The notes: a model not told the origin generated them from the sequence alone. DNA of 64,000 nt from Pyrenochaeta sp. MPI-SDFR-AT-0127 (GCA_020747015.1 JAGTJM010000037.1:124001-188000), one strand, 5' to 3'; positions 44,183-57,963 are shown, numbered from the stretch's first letter. Translations and numbers: made by a program.

Positions 44183-45018
44183 AGTGGTAATTGCCCAAAT
44201 TGAGAACAAATGGCGGATTGGTTGGATTGGTGATGTTGTAATCTGAGACTGCTGTTTTGACCTCGAAGGTATGGCTTTGTGTGCGCTTCTTAACTGGCTT
44301 TCAAAATCCTCGAAGACTCAGGGTCCGCCGAGCTACGTCAAGATGTAGCATCAGAGCTACGTCAAGCAATGCAGGATGAGAGGTAGCGAGACCATGCATC
44401 GTCGTCGGAGATAGTCCCGGTGATTCCATTGACCAGTCGCAAGCGGAAGTCGTCCGTTATTGCCGCGCGAAGTGCATCGAGCACCTCAAGGAGGATTGTG
44501 GTGCAGAGACATTACCGGAGATTTACAGTTTCATTCCGTTTAATACCATCTTGCTTGCACTTGACGGATGACGCGGCAAATATTAGTCAAGATTCAAAGC
44601 ATGCGGCTATCTAAGAAGTGAAATTCATCTCAGCGTGGGGAGCGGAGATAGAAGTCGGTACTAAAACGTTGAGAAGACATTGTTTGGGGAGAGACAGATT
44701 GTTCACAGACGAATGACAGATACTGAAGACAGTGGAGAGACGAAAGTACTAGACTCAAAGAGGAGATGTAATTGATTGGGGGCCATTGAGAGACGCGTCG
44801 GCTGAAAGTAGACTAGCGCGAAACGCGCCGGCCCAATTTACGCGATTGTGCTTGCCAGCCCTGAATCTGCCCCTCCGCGACCCCAAAAGCCCATCAACAC
44901 AGCAACAGTCCACGTATAGATACGCACATTCCGAGACTAACAATTTGCTGCAAAAGGCCCCTAATCTGGTCCCACCTGACTGCCCGATAACGCGAAGCCG
45001 GCGCATTCTACAGCAAAC
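44183..45018. other. Divergent intergenic region, SDR / MCM3
   Basis: An 836-bp spacer between divergent genes, holding both promoters. No gene recognised. Confidence 0.5.
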
Positions 45019-47833
45019 ATGGCCGAAATCATCAGGGATGAAGACATGCGCAGGCGCGTACGGCTGGCAACAGAGTTCCTTGATCCAGGTATGTCAATCA
45101 AAACACCTAGATGGACTCGGCACTAACTATGTGCAGATGATGTGACTCGACGAAGGTACTACAACAGTCGCCAGCCCCTCCGTGAGTGAGTCTGTACTGA
45201 CCTTTTCAGCTACCGACCAGACATCTTGGTGATGCTGAACCGAGGACTACGAAGACTCACAGTACGGCAAATCCTAATACACTCCTATGTGCATGCTCAC
45301 ATGCTTTAGGTCAGCATAGACGAGATCCGATCACACAATCGCGAGCTTGCCGACGGCCTCCTGAACGAACCCTTCCAATTTGTAGAAGCCTTTGACCGTG
45401 CTGTCAAAGAAGTCGTAAGAACCTTCTCAGACCGCCCAAAGTCGGAGACGAGCGAAGATGTGGTATACTACTGCGCCTACATTGGCAGCTTTGGCGAGTT
45501 CTCTGTCAATCCGCGCACACTCAGCTCAAATCAGTTGAATCACATGGTGTCGCTTGAAGGCATTGTCACCAAGGCATCGCTTGTACGACCAAAGGTGGTC
45601 AAGAGTGTGCACTACAACGAGAACAAGCAGAAATTTTACTTCAGAGAGTATAGAGACCAGACTATGTCGACGGGCGCTGCGAGTACGAGTGTTTATCCAA
45701 CAGATGATGGAGAGGGCAATCCGGTTTGTACAGCATATATGTCCAAGAAGCGGATCGAATGTTGACTGGTTACAGCTTGTCACAGAGTACGGATACAGCA
45801 TCTACCGCGATCACCAGACCATCTCTATCCAGGAAATGCCAGAGCGTGCTCCAGCTGGGCAACTGCCACGCTCTGTTGATGTTATCATGGACGATGACTT
45901 GGTGGACCGAGTCAAGCCGGGAGACAGAATCCAGCTTGTTGGTATCTACCGTTCGCTCGGTAACCGCAACGCTGGCGCAGGTAGCTCTACCTTCCGCACA
46001 CTGATCCTTGCCAATAATGTCATCCTGCTCTCCTCTAAATCGGGTGGTGGCATTGCTCAGGTCAGCATCACCGATACAGATATTCGCAACATCAACAAGA
46101 TCGCGAAGAACAAGCGAGTCTTCGAACTTCTCTCGCAATCATTGGCACCCTCGATTTACGGCCATGATTACATTAAGAAAGCGATTCTGCTGCTCCTTCT
46201 GGGAGGACAAGAGAAAAACTTGGAAAACGGCACACATCTGAGAGGAGACATCAACATCCTCATGGTCGGTGACCCTTCAACTGCCAAGTCGCAGCTGCTA
46301 CGTTTCGTCCTGAACACTGCTCCTCTTGCTATTGCCACAACAGGTCGTGGTTCGTCCGGCGTTGGTCTTACAGCAGCCGTAACTTCCGATAAGGAGACTG
46401 GCGAACGACGCCTCGAGGCTGGTGCTATGGTCCTTGCTGATCGCGGTGTCGTTTGTATCGACGAGTTCGACAAGATGTCCGATGTCGATCGCGTTGCCAT
46501 TCACGAAGTCATGGAACAGCAGACGGTCACCATCGCCAAAGCTGGGATTCACACTTCGTTAAATGCTCGCTGTAGTGTTATTGCCGCCGCAAATCCCATC
46601 TTCGGCCAGTACGATATCCATAAGGACCCGCACCGCAACATCGCACTTCCTGACTCCCTTCTTTCTCGTTTCGATTTATTGTTTGTTGTGACAGACGATA
46701 TCGAAGATGCGAGAGACAGACAGATCTCAGAGCATGTTTTGCGTATGCACCGATTCCGGCAGCCTGGCACCGAGGAAGGCGCCCCTGTCCGCGAGGAAGG
46801 TGCTCAGCTGTTGGGTGTAGGCCTAGAGACAGATACCGATGCCAACAGACCAACGGAGGTTTACGAGAAATTCAATCCCATGCTGCACTCTGGCGTTACA
46901 ATCACAGTAGGCCGTGGCGCATCAAGACGAACGGAAGTTCTCAGCATTCCTTTCATCAAGAAATACATTCAATATGCCAAGCGCGAGAAGCCTATTCTCA
47001 CCAAGGGCGCAGCAGACCACATTGTCGCCGCCTACTCAGCGCTGCGAAATGACGAATTGGATGCCGGAACCCGTCGTACCTCGCCCATTACAGCGCGTAC
47101 GCTTGAAACGCTTATTCGTCTTTCTACCGCACACGCGAAATCCCGTCTGTCAAAAAGGGTAGAGCAAAAGGACGCAGAGGTAGCAGAGCAGATTCTTCGC
47201 TTCGCTCTCTTCAAGGAGGTTGTAGAGGACGACCGCCGGAAGCGACGAAAGACAGCTCGCGACCCTGACGCCATGTCAACCGATGGAGAGTCATCAGACG
47301 ATGATGATGAGGATGGTGATGCACAGGAGACTACACAACCTCGCCAGACTGGTGGTCGTTCTACCCGCAGCCAGCAGACTACTACAACTCAAACTCCAGC
47401 TGCTACTGAAGACGATGACGAAGAGGAGAATGAAGATCTTTACAGCGTCACACCAAAGACGCAACGTACAACGCAGCGTTCTGCAGGCCGCACACAATCG
47501 TCTCGTGCCGGCGCGTCGTCATCACAAGTCAGCGCCGCGTCCTCACATCCAGAATCTCAACTGCCACCTACACAATCCGAATCACAAGGCTCGCAAGACA
47601 TTACTCCTGCTCGTCTTCAGATCTTCCAGACCGCATTGGGTCAACTCATCGATGGGCCTCTCTTCGCCAATGACGCAGCAGACGTTGAGCCACTTGTCGC
47701 CGCCGTCAACGCCCGTCTTGGTACTGGTGCGGGTCGGCACGCCTTTGAAGCAGATGAGGCAGAGAAAGCCCTCGAGACACTTAGTGAGCGGAACAAGATT
47801 ATGTTTTCTGGAGGGATTGTGTACAAGATTTAA
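45019..47833 (+). CDS. MCM3: DNA replication licensing factor MCM3
   Basis: Five exons: 45019-45088, 45137-45155, 45210-45261, 45310-45723, 45776-47833, giving 870 aa; the second exon is only 19 nt. Walker A is GDPSTAKS, Walker B VCIDEFDKM, and the arginine finger LLSRFD. The segments HEVMEQQTVTIAKAGIH, ANPIFGQYD and ISEHVLRMHRFR match MCM3 rather than the other MCM subunits. The C-terminal 200 residues are acidic, then Ser/Thr/Gln-rich, ending in a small winged-helix-like part (RNKIMFSGGIVYKI). It is one subunit of the MCM2-7 helicase, loaded at origins in G1. Confidence 0.95.
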
Positions 47834-48309
47834 GCATAGCTTAAGAATATATGGACGAGGATTACGATGTAACGCCTGGCGAAACTGGAATGATAGACGA
47901 GTCTTGTCAGGAATTGGCGTATATAAGGCGTTCAGAATAAGTACTGAATGTGAAGTGCTTAGCGAAACATGGAGACGTTATTTTCATCTTGAATGGCTAA
48001 TGTTGTACATGCAAGACGTCAAATGACAGTTGGTTAGTGTGAGGCATAATAAAGCTGTTAAACATATTTTGCAATACCATTAACGGTATAGTCCCGCTCA
48101 TGTATGGAACATTTGTAAGTAGGAATGAGACCATAGTGATTTCGTTGTGACCTAACAACTCCAATCTTTTCCATAATATACCCATCGAAAGCACCAAATT
48201 TCAAGCTTATCAGAATAAGAATTCAACCTAAATGATCCACACCTAAGCGCCATGTCTTACATATCAAGTTCAAATTTCTACCCAGCGTCGACTATGACCA
48301 ACGGGTCAC
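47834..48309. other. Intergenic between convergent genes
   Basis: A 476-bp AT-rich spacer between the 3' ends of MCM3 and PMS1. Nothing recognised. Confidence 0.5.
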
Positions 48310-49573
48310 TCAATGCCTATTCTTGGTCAAGAAAGCTGTCCAATCAGCCTTCTCCACTTGCTCCTCTACGCCAGTCACGCCATCTCCTTCAGTCCAGGCT
48401 CGCCAATTCTCCAGACCATAGAGATGGCGCATGGTTGGGCGGCCGTGCGGACACGACCACGGCTTGTCCATACTGCCCATATGTCGAACGATTTCTCTCA
48501 TACGTGCGTGCTGAAGTGTTTTGCCAATCATTACGGAACTTCTGCATGCGCGACTAGCGAGTAGCTTTCTGACTTTCGACGGGCGGGGGATATGTGTAGA
48601 TGTTGACATGGAAGATGAAGGTGGATTGTCTAGAATGAGTGCAAGAAGCTCTTCCAAGTCTGTGGGTGTGAATGTGACTTCTTTCGACATTGGTAGCGAG
48701 GTCAGCTTTGCTCGGCGGCCAGCCTCGTCGGAAGTAGAATCGACCTCGACGACGAAGCCATTTGCGGTCAGGGCGTGCGCGTTTGCGAGTATGATCTCTT
48801 CCTCAACAGCAGTTAATTCAAGAGGATGGGCATGCACGAGACGCTGTGACACAAGGGTCGTGGTCGCAGACAGGCGCTCAAAGTTGTACTTTTCATCACT
48901 CGCATGCTGGTCGATGATGAACAGGTCCGACGTAGACGATTTCGAAGTGGGGGGCCGAACAGCGATAATGAATCCAAGATTGAACTGCCCAATTATGCGC
49001 ATCTCCTTGAAGTCTGGCTTCGTCACTGTGAGGCTGAGTCGTTCTTCTGGGTCTTCTTGGTTGAGCTGTATACCAGTTGAAAGCGCTCCCACTTCTTCAG
49101 AATCGCCAGCGGATGCACGCAAAATAGCTGAGCTGCTGCGAATATGCTGGGCAATCGCTGCAACGTTCGTCTCAATGACTCGTTCGAGATTGATAGTCCA
49201 GTATTTCTTCTGCGAAGCCTTGAAAAGTTTACTTGCCCGCTTTAGGTTCAATTCAGTAGGCCGGGCAGCAGCCTCTTCAACATCGGCAATCATTTGCGCA
49301 ATTTTTGCTTCCTCCTGCGCTTTCTTTTCCAATTCATCAATATATTCTCCTTCCGTGTCTTTATCGCCTGGAGTTGGGACATCGACCAATTCGGGCACTT
49401 CAATGTCCACAGTCTCTTCTTGTGCAAGTTGTGGTGGTGGCGGTGAAGCACTCGAGAACTCTGACATGTCACCAATCTGTGGCTCTTCAAATGCTTCGGT
49501 GGGAGAGCGTTTGTGCGGGGAAGGGGAACGTGATTGTGCTTCAACCATACTGTCATTCTGATCACTTTCGCTC

Positions 49574-49605
<32 letters not shown>

Positions 49606-51688
49606 TCTATCGCTATTCTGGACTTGCGTGCCAGGCGCTGCGAACCCGCTGAGCCCTTTCGTGAATAGAGACGTTTTTGGCGCCTGGTTCAGTGGCTTGC
49701 CTGATAAAGAAAACTTTGGGGTGTGAATTATGGATCGTCTCGAAGACCTGGTCTGACTTCCTGTTCCAATTGTAGATATTGTCGTTGTGTCGCCTACGGT
49801 GATGGTTGCTGTTTGAACTGGCGTTCGCATAGGTCGCATACGGTCAAATGCATTTTGAATGCTACTTTGCGACAAAGGCTTTTGTGGTGTTTGTTTTACT
49901 GCCAGTATGGGCTGCTCCACATTCATATCATGTGCAACAGGATCTGGAGAATCAGATGATCGATCTCGAGGGCGGGCACTCTGGGATGCTACACGGGCGT
50001 TGAAGTCTTGAACAGCTCTCGAGGGTTGTGATAATCGAATCGGAACATCAGAGTCGATATGCTCTGCCTCAAATAGTGGTGACTGGGATCTGCGATTCGA
50101 TGCACTGGCTTTTTGGATACGCCCTGGCGATGCAGGTCGCTGTCGTACAGTGGGTATGAACTCAAGGTCTTCTGTAGTAACGTCCTGTCTTGGGGAGCTT
50201 CGTCTGCGTTTGGCTGGGGGAGGGTTGAATGAATCTTCTGTGTCCCCACTAGCAGATCTTTCGATCAGGCTAGCTCTCACGAAACCAGGACGATGCTCGC
50301 TGTTTGATGTGTCTGGCAGAGAAGACACGTCTGCCACCCCTGCAGATTGTTTAAGCGTATCGCGTGCACCTTCGGACTCGCTGCGATCTTCATCCATGGT
50401 GGACTCGGTACGGTCTCGTGGCCGAATGAATGGTGGTTTGAAGGCCGGCATCGCGGTCTGTTTTGTGAGAATCTGGGCTTGAGGAACACTTTGGTCGTGG
50501 CTTTCGAACAACTCCAAGAGGGCCTCTTTTAGATTTTCCAATAATGCTGTCTGATCATGCAGCATGATGGTCCTCTTGTCTGGGCTGACATTGACATCAT
50601 AAGCATTTGTATCGAGTTTGATGTCTGCAAAAACAAAGGGTGACTGCGTGATGTTGAATGACTTGTATACCTCATTGAAGGCTTTGGCAACCTGGGGCAG
50701 ATTACAAGGTCTTGAGTTGACGAAGAACATCTGCCTGTCTGGAGTCTGGCGACCTTCGCCCACGACGGGACGCGAGATATGGCCAACAATCTTGACTGAG
50801 CGTGAACCCACATCATCTTGTGTGCTCCAGTTTCTTGCGCTTTGTGTTGCACCTGACCGGCCTGTGGGATCCATTTCGAAATCCAGACTGAGAGGGATCA
50901 AGGCGGTAATTGTCTTCGCTCCGTAAACGTTCGAGATGTTGTCTTTCGTGTTTGGATTTGAGTTGGTTGAGAATGCTATCGTCTTTTTCCTTGCATCCAG
51001 TTAGTCAACTACAAGTATACATGTGCGCCGGCTTGCTCACCCCTTCGGCATAGTGTTGGTCACAGAAAACTTGACCCCCACACTGATGCAAGCATAAGCG
51101 TTCAGCAGCTGCAGTACCTTGTTATACTCCCGTTTTATGTTCTTTTCTAGCTCCTTCCGCCTTACAGGCAGATTGTAAAACAGTGTCTCTACTACTACCG
51201 TAGTGCCCTGTTTTGCTGCCACCACAGATGTACCCTTCAGCTTCCCCGACTGCTCGAATTCAAGTCTGGTGCCTTTCGGCCCATCAGAGGCTCGTGCAGT
51301 AACAATGTGAAAGTTTGAAAGTGCGCATAGCGACGACAACGCTTCGCCGCGGAAGCCAAAAGTCTCTAGCGAAGAGAGATCGTCGTAGGTAGCAAGCTTC
51401 GAGGTGAAGTGCTTGAGGGCTATCGTGTCGTAATCATCTGGCGCAATGCCGGAGCCATTGTCCTGCACCTCGATGGCATCGAGACCATTGTTCTTGAAGC
51501 GCACCTCTGCTCGTATCAGTCATGTCAAGTATCAGCATTACGCGGCGAAGGTGTATACCAATCGAAGTGGCCCCAGCATCAATGCTGTTCTCCACAAGCT
51601 CCTTGCAGACAGACTGAAGGTCAACAATAACCTGTCCTGACTGTATTTGGTGCACAGAACGAGCCTCTATGGCTTTGATTGTGGCCAT
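48310..51688 (-). CDS. PMS1: DNA mismatch repair protein PMS1 (MutL homolog)
   Basis: Three exons: 51688-51559, 51506-51041, 50989-48310, giving 1091 aa. The GHKL ATPase motifs are KELVENSIDAGA, VQDNGSGI and FGFRGEALSSL at the N-terminus. A long disordered linker (about residues 380-780) holds a run of Asp from a (GTC)n repeat near 49578-49601. The C-terminal dimer and endonuclease domain has FNLGFI, DQHASDEKYNFE, ACRSSVMIG and CPHGRPTMRH, all metal-site motifs of the endonuclease-active PMS1/PMS2 branch. It acts with MLH1 in nuclear mismatch repair. The protein is longer than yeast PMS1 because of the linker. Confidence 0.95.
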
Positions 51689-51891
51689 ATCAACCCATGT
51701 CGAGCTTAAGAGGCATGAATGTGAGGGGCGTGACTTCGCGTCTCCAACGATCAGTGTTGACGCGTCGTGAGCCGACCAATGAGGGGCACCTCGCTAAGCA
51801 CTTTCTCCAAAACCCAGCCTTGCCTTCCTGTGCGTGAACGCTGGATGCCTCCCCAACTTCAGCCTTTTGTAAAGTCTACAAGGTATTCAGT

Positions 51892-53402
51892 ATGGCGAAC
51901 TTAGGTTATATAGACGCATCCAAAGTGCCTCTGCTTGAACTAGATGCACGATCAAAATCAAGTCGTGAACGGTAGGTTATTCGAGTAGAAACCCAACAGC
52001 GTAGCTGATTGTGGAGCAGAGTCCAGAGATTGAAGCAAGAGCTTCGTGATGCTACCCAAGAGGAAGCTGCCGCCAATGCCTTGTATCGCCAACATCTCAT
52101 TCACTTTGCGAGGGCTGAATGCCTGCAGCTTGCCAAGATGATGCACGACAAACTTCCCGTCGAGCTGCGAGATATGGTGTACCAATACCTTTGCATTGAA
52201 AATCGGCCCATTCCTGTTGGACCTTACTATCACTTTCGCAAGTATAACGCACCTCTTCACCACCCTCTACTGAACACGACTGCCACAGACGGTGGTACTG
52301 GGAACCGTTGGAGCATATGGAATCCAGGTGCTGCTGCTGAAAGCTCTCCACTTGCCACTTTCGAGCACCTTCATGAAAGACTCGATTTCGAAGATGATGC
52401 TGTAGTTCTGTCAGACGGTCGTATCCAACTTGATCATAGCCACAAACCGCCTCCTGATATCACCATGCCCAATAGTCACTTCTTCAGCCCAAAATACGTT
52501 GGGCCGGTCATCGCTTTTGAGACACAAAAACTTTATTATACGAGGAACACATTCTCTATATGCAATGTAGAAATGGGCACATATAATTTTCTCCAAATGG
52601 GAAGTGACTGCAGCTTGGATTCGCTAGATATTCAAGATCCAACGCCAGACAACAACGCAAGACTTGGCTTGGCCTTGGTCGTGGCAGACCATGTTCGCAG
52701 CTTGCAGATCCGCATCAAGCTCGAGCATTTTGAACTGCCTCACAATGCTACCGCGGACGAGGAGTATGCGTATGAACGCCGTTTTCTGCGCCACGTGTAC
52801 ATCAGCCTGGACCCGCTCAAGAGACTGTGTCAGAACAGCTCACAAAGCGAAATCGACATCGAGTTTATCATAATGACTGAGCTGAGGGACGCGGCTCATA
52901 ATCTATGGGAACAGGAATGCCGTTTTACCAATTTTCTACAAGCCTTTCGAAACACGGTTTACATGTTGATGTATGATCGCGAAGGTTCCAAAGTCAGGGT
53001 GATACACCATGATGAGACGATTTCGCCCTTTCCACGTAACCTCACAGAACTATTTGCATTGACGAAAGACCAATGGGAGCAGGTTAGTTCCCTCGCGTAT
53101 CACATCAGCCATTTTCATGACCCAACACACGGAAATCTGTCTACGAAGTTTTAACATCGGAGCTAATGAGTATGTAGGAGAAGACAGCTCAAGAGGAAGT
53201 AACCTACTGGGTAGCGGATTTCTATCTCGCGCCCCCTGCGCTTGAACCTGAAACACTGGTTGGTGGGTTTGCAGGACGAGAACTGCAAAGTTTGCTCAGC
53301 GAGCGATGGGGCATTGATTCTATGAGGGAAACCACACCAAAATACCCGATCAAAGAAGGCAGATACTGGCCTAAAGGGAACCATCCACCTGATTGGTATT
53401 AA
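51892..53402 (+). CDS. Hypothetical protein, F-box-like start
   Basis: Three exons: 51892-51971, 52020-53082, 53178-53402, giving 455 aa. The third exon was found because the frame after 53082 ends soon but a GT-AG intron of 95 nt joins WEQ to a clean 74-codon frame ending PPDWY. A coiled-coil-like N-terminus (RLKQELRDATQEEAAANALY) precedes KLPVELRDMVYQYLC, which resembles the F-box-like start of many fungal proteins of unknown function. No catalytic motif is seen. It is divergent from PMS1, 203 bp away, so both may share a promoter. Confidence 0.75.
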
Positions 53403-54160
53403 GGATGCCAAGTCGTGGGCAAGCAAGACTAGATAATTTAGCTATCTTTTCGTGCTGTGAATCGAGATGACGGATCTCTATCAAAGAATATAGAGACATA
53501 TCTTTTGTCAAAGGCTAAAGAGTCTCTCGTGTGTGGGTCCTGACCACATGTGTAACAAGAAGATTTTCAGCACGCTATTATATCTCATTCCCCCCTTATC
53601 ACAGAATGTTTTCCCTGAAATGGCACGATAAACATGCGATCTGCAAACTGGAGTTTGACACGGAGATAGTGGTCCGGATGAGTAAGCCGATTGGTTGTGT
53701 GCCTGGCAACCAACTGTTTGGTGGCGGTCCAATCTGAGACACACAGCAACGATGCGGCGTTCAGATCTGACCTCCACCCATTGAACCTCTCTCCAACATC
53801 TCAGCATACTGGATTTTCTACATGGAGCTGACTAGCCAAGCCCTACACAATAGACATGGTGTTTTGCGATCATGACTCCACTCAACGTTCTCCCGGAAGT
53901 GCCGTAGCCGTATTTCCGGTCGGAGTCTAGTCCTTGCTAGTATTAGCGTCGATGCAAAAGGAGCCTGTCAATGCAGCACATCACTCTTCAGTGGCGTCGC
54001 AATTAAAGACCCTCTTTCCGTGGTGCCTCTTGCCGAGCTTTTTATTAGAGGGCTTCAATAGACACTGCTCGGCGCTCCCACGACTTCTCCCTCGCGAACG
54101 TCGCGTTCTTCCCCTGTACAAACTCTTCTTGAGCGCTGCGCGAGACTTCTACATTTCGAC
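53403..54160. other. Intergenic, ERG5 promoter side
   Basis: A 758-bp spacer before the ERG5 start, no gene recognised. Short pyrimidine-rich patches occur in the last 150 bp. Confidence 0.5.
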
Positions 54161-55948
54161 ATGGCGGTCAACGCGAGCTTCGTCTCGCCCACGGCGGATG
54201 CGAAAGTCGCCCATGTGATTCAACAATTCGATACGAGCGGCCTCCTATCCACAGTCTTCACTGGCTTCACCGTGTGGAAGTTCATCCTGACTCTTCTAAT
54301 CACTGCTGTGGCTTACGACCAGTGTATGTTGCTTTCTCCCGTTCGATTTTATCCTCAACAATGCTGACCGCCGAACAGTCAAGTACATCTGGAACAAGGG
54401 ATCTATTGTCGGCCCAGCCTGGAAAGCGCCTTTCATTGGTCCCTTCCTCGACTCTGTCAATCCGGATTTTACAAAGTATCACGCAAAATGGTCATCCGGT
54501 CCTTTGAGCTGTGTGTCTGTTTTTCACAAGTATGGATCCGACATAGATTCGCGCCAACTTTTACGGTCGCGTGCTCCTTGGTCTTATGCATGCTAACAAG
54601 GGTTCTAGATTTGTCGTCATTGCGTCGACTCGCGACATGGCGCGCAAGATCTTCAATTCACCCTCCTTCGTGAAGCCCTGCGTCGTCGATGCAGCATACA
54701 AGCTCCTGCGTCCTGAGAACTGGGTCTTCCTCGACGGTCGCGCACACGTCGATTACCGCAAGGGGCTCAACAGCCTATTCACCCGCCAGGCGCTCGAACA
54801 GTACCTACCGGGTCAGGAGGAGATATACAACAACTACTTCAAGAGGTTCGTCCACCTTTCCCAGGTGGAGAATAAGGGCAAGCATGTTCCGTGGATGCAG
54901 GAATTCCGTTTGATGATCACCGCATTGAGCTGCCGGACGTTTGTTGGCCACTACTGTTCTGATGAGGCTGTCAAGAAGATCGCTGATGACTATTACCTTA
55001 TCACTGCCGCGCTTGAGCTTGTCAACTTCCCCATCATCCTCCCTTTCACGAAGAGCTGGTATGGCAAGAAGTGCGCTGACATGGTTCTGGACGAGTTCTC
55101 CAAGTGCGCGGCTAAGAGCAAGGTTCGCATGGCTGCTGGTGGCAAGAAGGAATGCATTCTTGACTTCTGGGTCGACAACATGATCCAGTCGGAGAAGTAC
55201 CGCAAGAGGATCGAAGCTGGCGAGAAGGTGAACGACTCAGAGAAGCCTTCTACGGTGATCCGCTGGTTCAGCGACCTCGAGATCTCGATGACCATCTTTA
55301 CCTTCCTCTTCGCCTCCCAGGACGCTACCTCTTCCGCTGCTACCTGGCTCTTCCAGATCATGGCCGATCGACCCGAGTTTCTTGACAAAGTACGTGAAGA
55401 GAACATCAAGGCCAGGAACGGCGACATCCATGCCCCTCTCTCGCTCGATGCGATCGAGAAGCTCCAGTGGACCCGCGCTGTTGTCAAGGAGACCCTCCGC
55501 TACCGCCCACCCGTCATCATGGTGCCATATCTTGCCAAGAAAGACTTCCCCGTTACTCCCGAGTACACCGTTCCCAAAGGTTCCATGGTTATTCCCACCA
55601 CTTACATGGCCCTTCACGATGCCGAAGCATACCCGAATCCCGACTCCTTTGAGCCCGAGAGGTGGATCACCGGCGATGCTGACCAGCAAACGAAGAACTG
55701 GCTCGTTTTTGGTACAGGCCCGCATTACTGCCTGGGCCAGACATACGCACAAGCCAACCTCATGCTTATGATTGGCAAGGCGAGTATGTTGCTTGACTGG
55801 GACCACATGGTTACAGACAAGAGCGAAGTGATCAAAGTGTTTGCTACGATTTTCCCCATGGTAAGCTTTCACAATGCGTTTAATACCGAACTTTACTGAC
55901 AGCACGTAGGACGATTGCTTCCTTACCTTCAAGGACCGAACAGCATAG
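54161..55948 (+). CDS. ERG5: C-22 sterol desaturase, cytochrome P450 CYP61
   Basis: Four exons: 54161-54323, 54379-54529, 54609-55860, 55910-55948, giving 534 aa. An N-terminal membrane anchor (VWKFILTLLITAVAY) is followed by GPFLDSVNPDF and GPLSCVSVFHKFVVIAS, hallmarks of CYP61. The I-helix segment is FASQDATSSAA, the ExxR helix ETLRYRP, and the haem ligand loop FGTGPHYCLGQ. It introduces the C22-C23 double bond of ergosterol in the endoplasmic reticulum. The gene is not linked to the catabolic cluster and is expected in all ergosterol-making fungi. The last exon is only 13 codons. Confidence 0.94.
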
Positions 55949-56682
55949 ATGGTCTATGTCTGTGATTAACCCTATGTGGTGCGCACTTTGAGCGATTCTT
56001 GCATTTGCATCCGTAGTTTTGGAGTTTGACATTCGGTTTTTCTTTCAATGGCAGAGAGGGAGGGTTCTCTGCTATTGCCCATTTAGATATAATGATTACA
56101 CCTGTGGCAGTTCTGAGGGACCGGCCTAGTGGTTTGACGAGCACATTTGATATCAGGACGGGACATCAGATAATAGGCTGGTTAGGGACAGGCTGGGGTG
56201 GGGATTAGCTCGTTAGCGGATTCTGAGGTAATGGAAGGAGAATGAAATTCATATTTCATACAGCAACTTCTTCTCGCACAACTGTTATACTGCGTTTTGG
56301 TTGCTTCTCATTGCAGCACATTTCGAGGACTTATTTAGGGAATCGTCATGTGCGTATAAGACAAGTCGAAAATGCGGCACCGTGTCGAAGCTATGACCAC
56401 CCTACCTTTTGAGCACCCTGTGCCTCCAACTCTTTGACCTTTTCCTTACCTATTCGCCAAAATCCACTACCATACTGTGTTTGCTGCAGGCAATCTTTAT
56501 CGTTCTTTTCACTCGCTAGCCAGAGTCACGGATTCTGACAGAGGAGCGCGTACGGCTGCGAGCTACGAAAAGTTTCCTACGTTACACCGCGCCGCCTAGT
56601 TATCGTACATACAGCCGACCACCACCCACTTGACACACAATCAGCATCTTCTTCGACGGGGAACTTCGGAACTTCTACTCTC
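55949..56682. other. Intergenic, no gene recognised
   Basis: A 734-bp spacer between ERG5 and the cyclin gene. No supported reading frame. Confidence 0.5.
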
Positions 56683-57963
56683 ATGGCTCCTACTGCCTCG
56701 CCCTCCGAGCGCGAGCGTGTTGGTCCTCACCCATCCTACATTGAAATCGCAAAGCCCTATATCCTGCAGTCGCGAATCCAGAAATGTCTCTCGGATGTCA
56801 ATATGAGCGATGCAAAAGAAGATGCGGTGCGCTTACAAGGCGTAGCATGGATAGACCAAGTGCGCCGAGCGCTGCAATTGCCTATTCGCACGTTCAATAC
56901 GGCGGTGATATATTATCACAAGTTTAGGCTGCTGCATGCGGACAACGAGTACAATTGGGCGGATGCTGCGGCTGCTGCACTCTTTACCGCGTGTAAGATT
57001 GAAGATACTTTGAAGAAGAGTAGGGAAATTCTGTGCGCGCATTGGAATGCGAAGGTTGGACCAGGAGAGAGCTTGAGCAGCGACGATCCGGTACGTTAGT
57101 CGACTACTTGGTATAACTCTTGCTGGCAAGAGGGAATGCTAACAGCTTTATAGCGCTTTGAATCCCACTCCAAACTCATCATCGGCCTCGAACGACTGAT
57201 GCTCGAAAGCGCCGGCTTCGACTTCCGCAACCGATACCCTCAGAAACTCATGGTCAAGCTCGCGCGAGCCCTCAAGTTCGATACGAACAATGAGGCCAAG
57301 ACAGCTTGGAATTTGAGCATAGATTTATACAGGACATTTGCACCACTGAAGCAAACGACGCCGACTATGGCGATTGCGTGTCTAGAGCTCGCGGCGCGGC
57401 TGCATGGAATGGATACGTCTAATTTAGTCGATGCGGGTGTTATGAGGTATAGCAAGTGGTCTACAAGCAGAGCAGAAGTCATGGAGACTTTGCTAGATCT
57501 ATTGGATCTATACACGCACAATCGCAGTTCGACATCTGCTGGTCCTCTCTATACGCTGGAGCACTTCATCAATATACGTATTGGCCTGAACCAGGAAGCG
57601 TCCACAGCAAGCATACCCCGCTATTCCCTCTATGCATCTGACCCTGCCACCGACTCACAGATCAGCATGAATGGCCTTAAATTGCGCAACGGCATAGAGT
57701 CTACTAGCCCGCTTACCCCCGCGACACCTGGTACCATCTCACCTGGCAATGCTCAGCCACCCAAATCTGCGATTGGCCAACGTGGTCAAGACGGCACTGT
57801 TAGATTCATGTTGGACGCTGGGCGCGCCCGCGATGAGCACGCAGAGGTTGACAAATTCCACAAGATTGAAGAGGAGGAATATGAAGTCGAGGTGGAGGTG
57901 CAGAATGATGTTCACGTGGACGATAGAGAAAGAGAGAGAACAAGAGTTGGCAGAGTGCGTTGA
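56683..57963 (+). CDS. CTK2: CTK2-like cyclin, RNA polymerase II CTD kinase beta subunit
   Basis: Two exons: 56683-57090 and 57154-57963, giving 405 aa if the stop at 57961-57963 is used. The cyclin box starts with SYIEIAKPYILQSRIQKCL and continues with VAWIDQVRRALQLP, FNTAVIYYHKFRLLH and AALFTACKIEDTLKKSREIL, a pattern of fungal Ctk2. The second cyclin fold follows (LESAGFDFRNRYPQKLM). The partner kinase phosphorylates the RNA polymerase II C-terminal domain in transcription elongation. The tail is rich in Glu and Arg (RERERTRVGR) and may not end here: a donor at 57955 joins it in frame to the downstream RG-rich reading frame, for an 802-aa protein. Confidence 0.85.

Noticed and set aside
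48521..49561. 346-codon reading frame antisense to PMS1
   Set aside because: Serine-rich mirror of the PMS1 coding strand, no independent motif.
54161..55948. CYP51 (lanosterol 14-alpha-demethylase)
   Set aside because: The segments around GPLSCVSVFHKFVVIAS and the haem loop FGTGPHYCLGQ are those of CYP61/ERG5, not CYP51.
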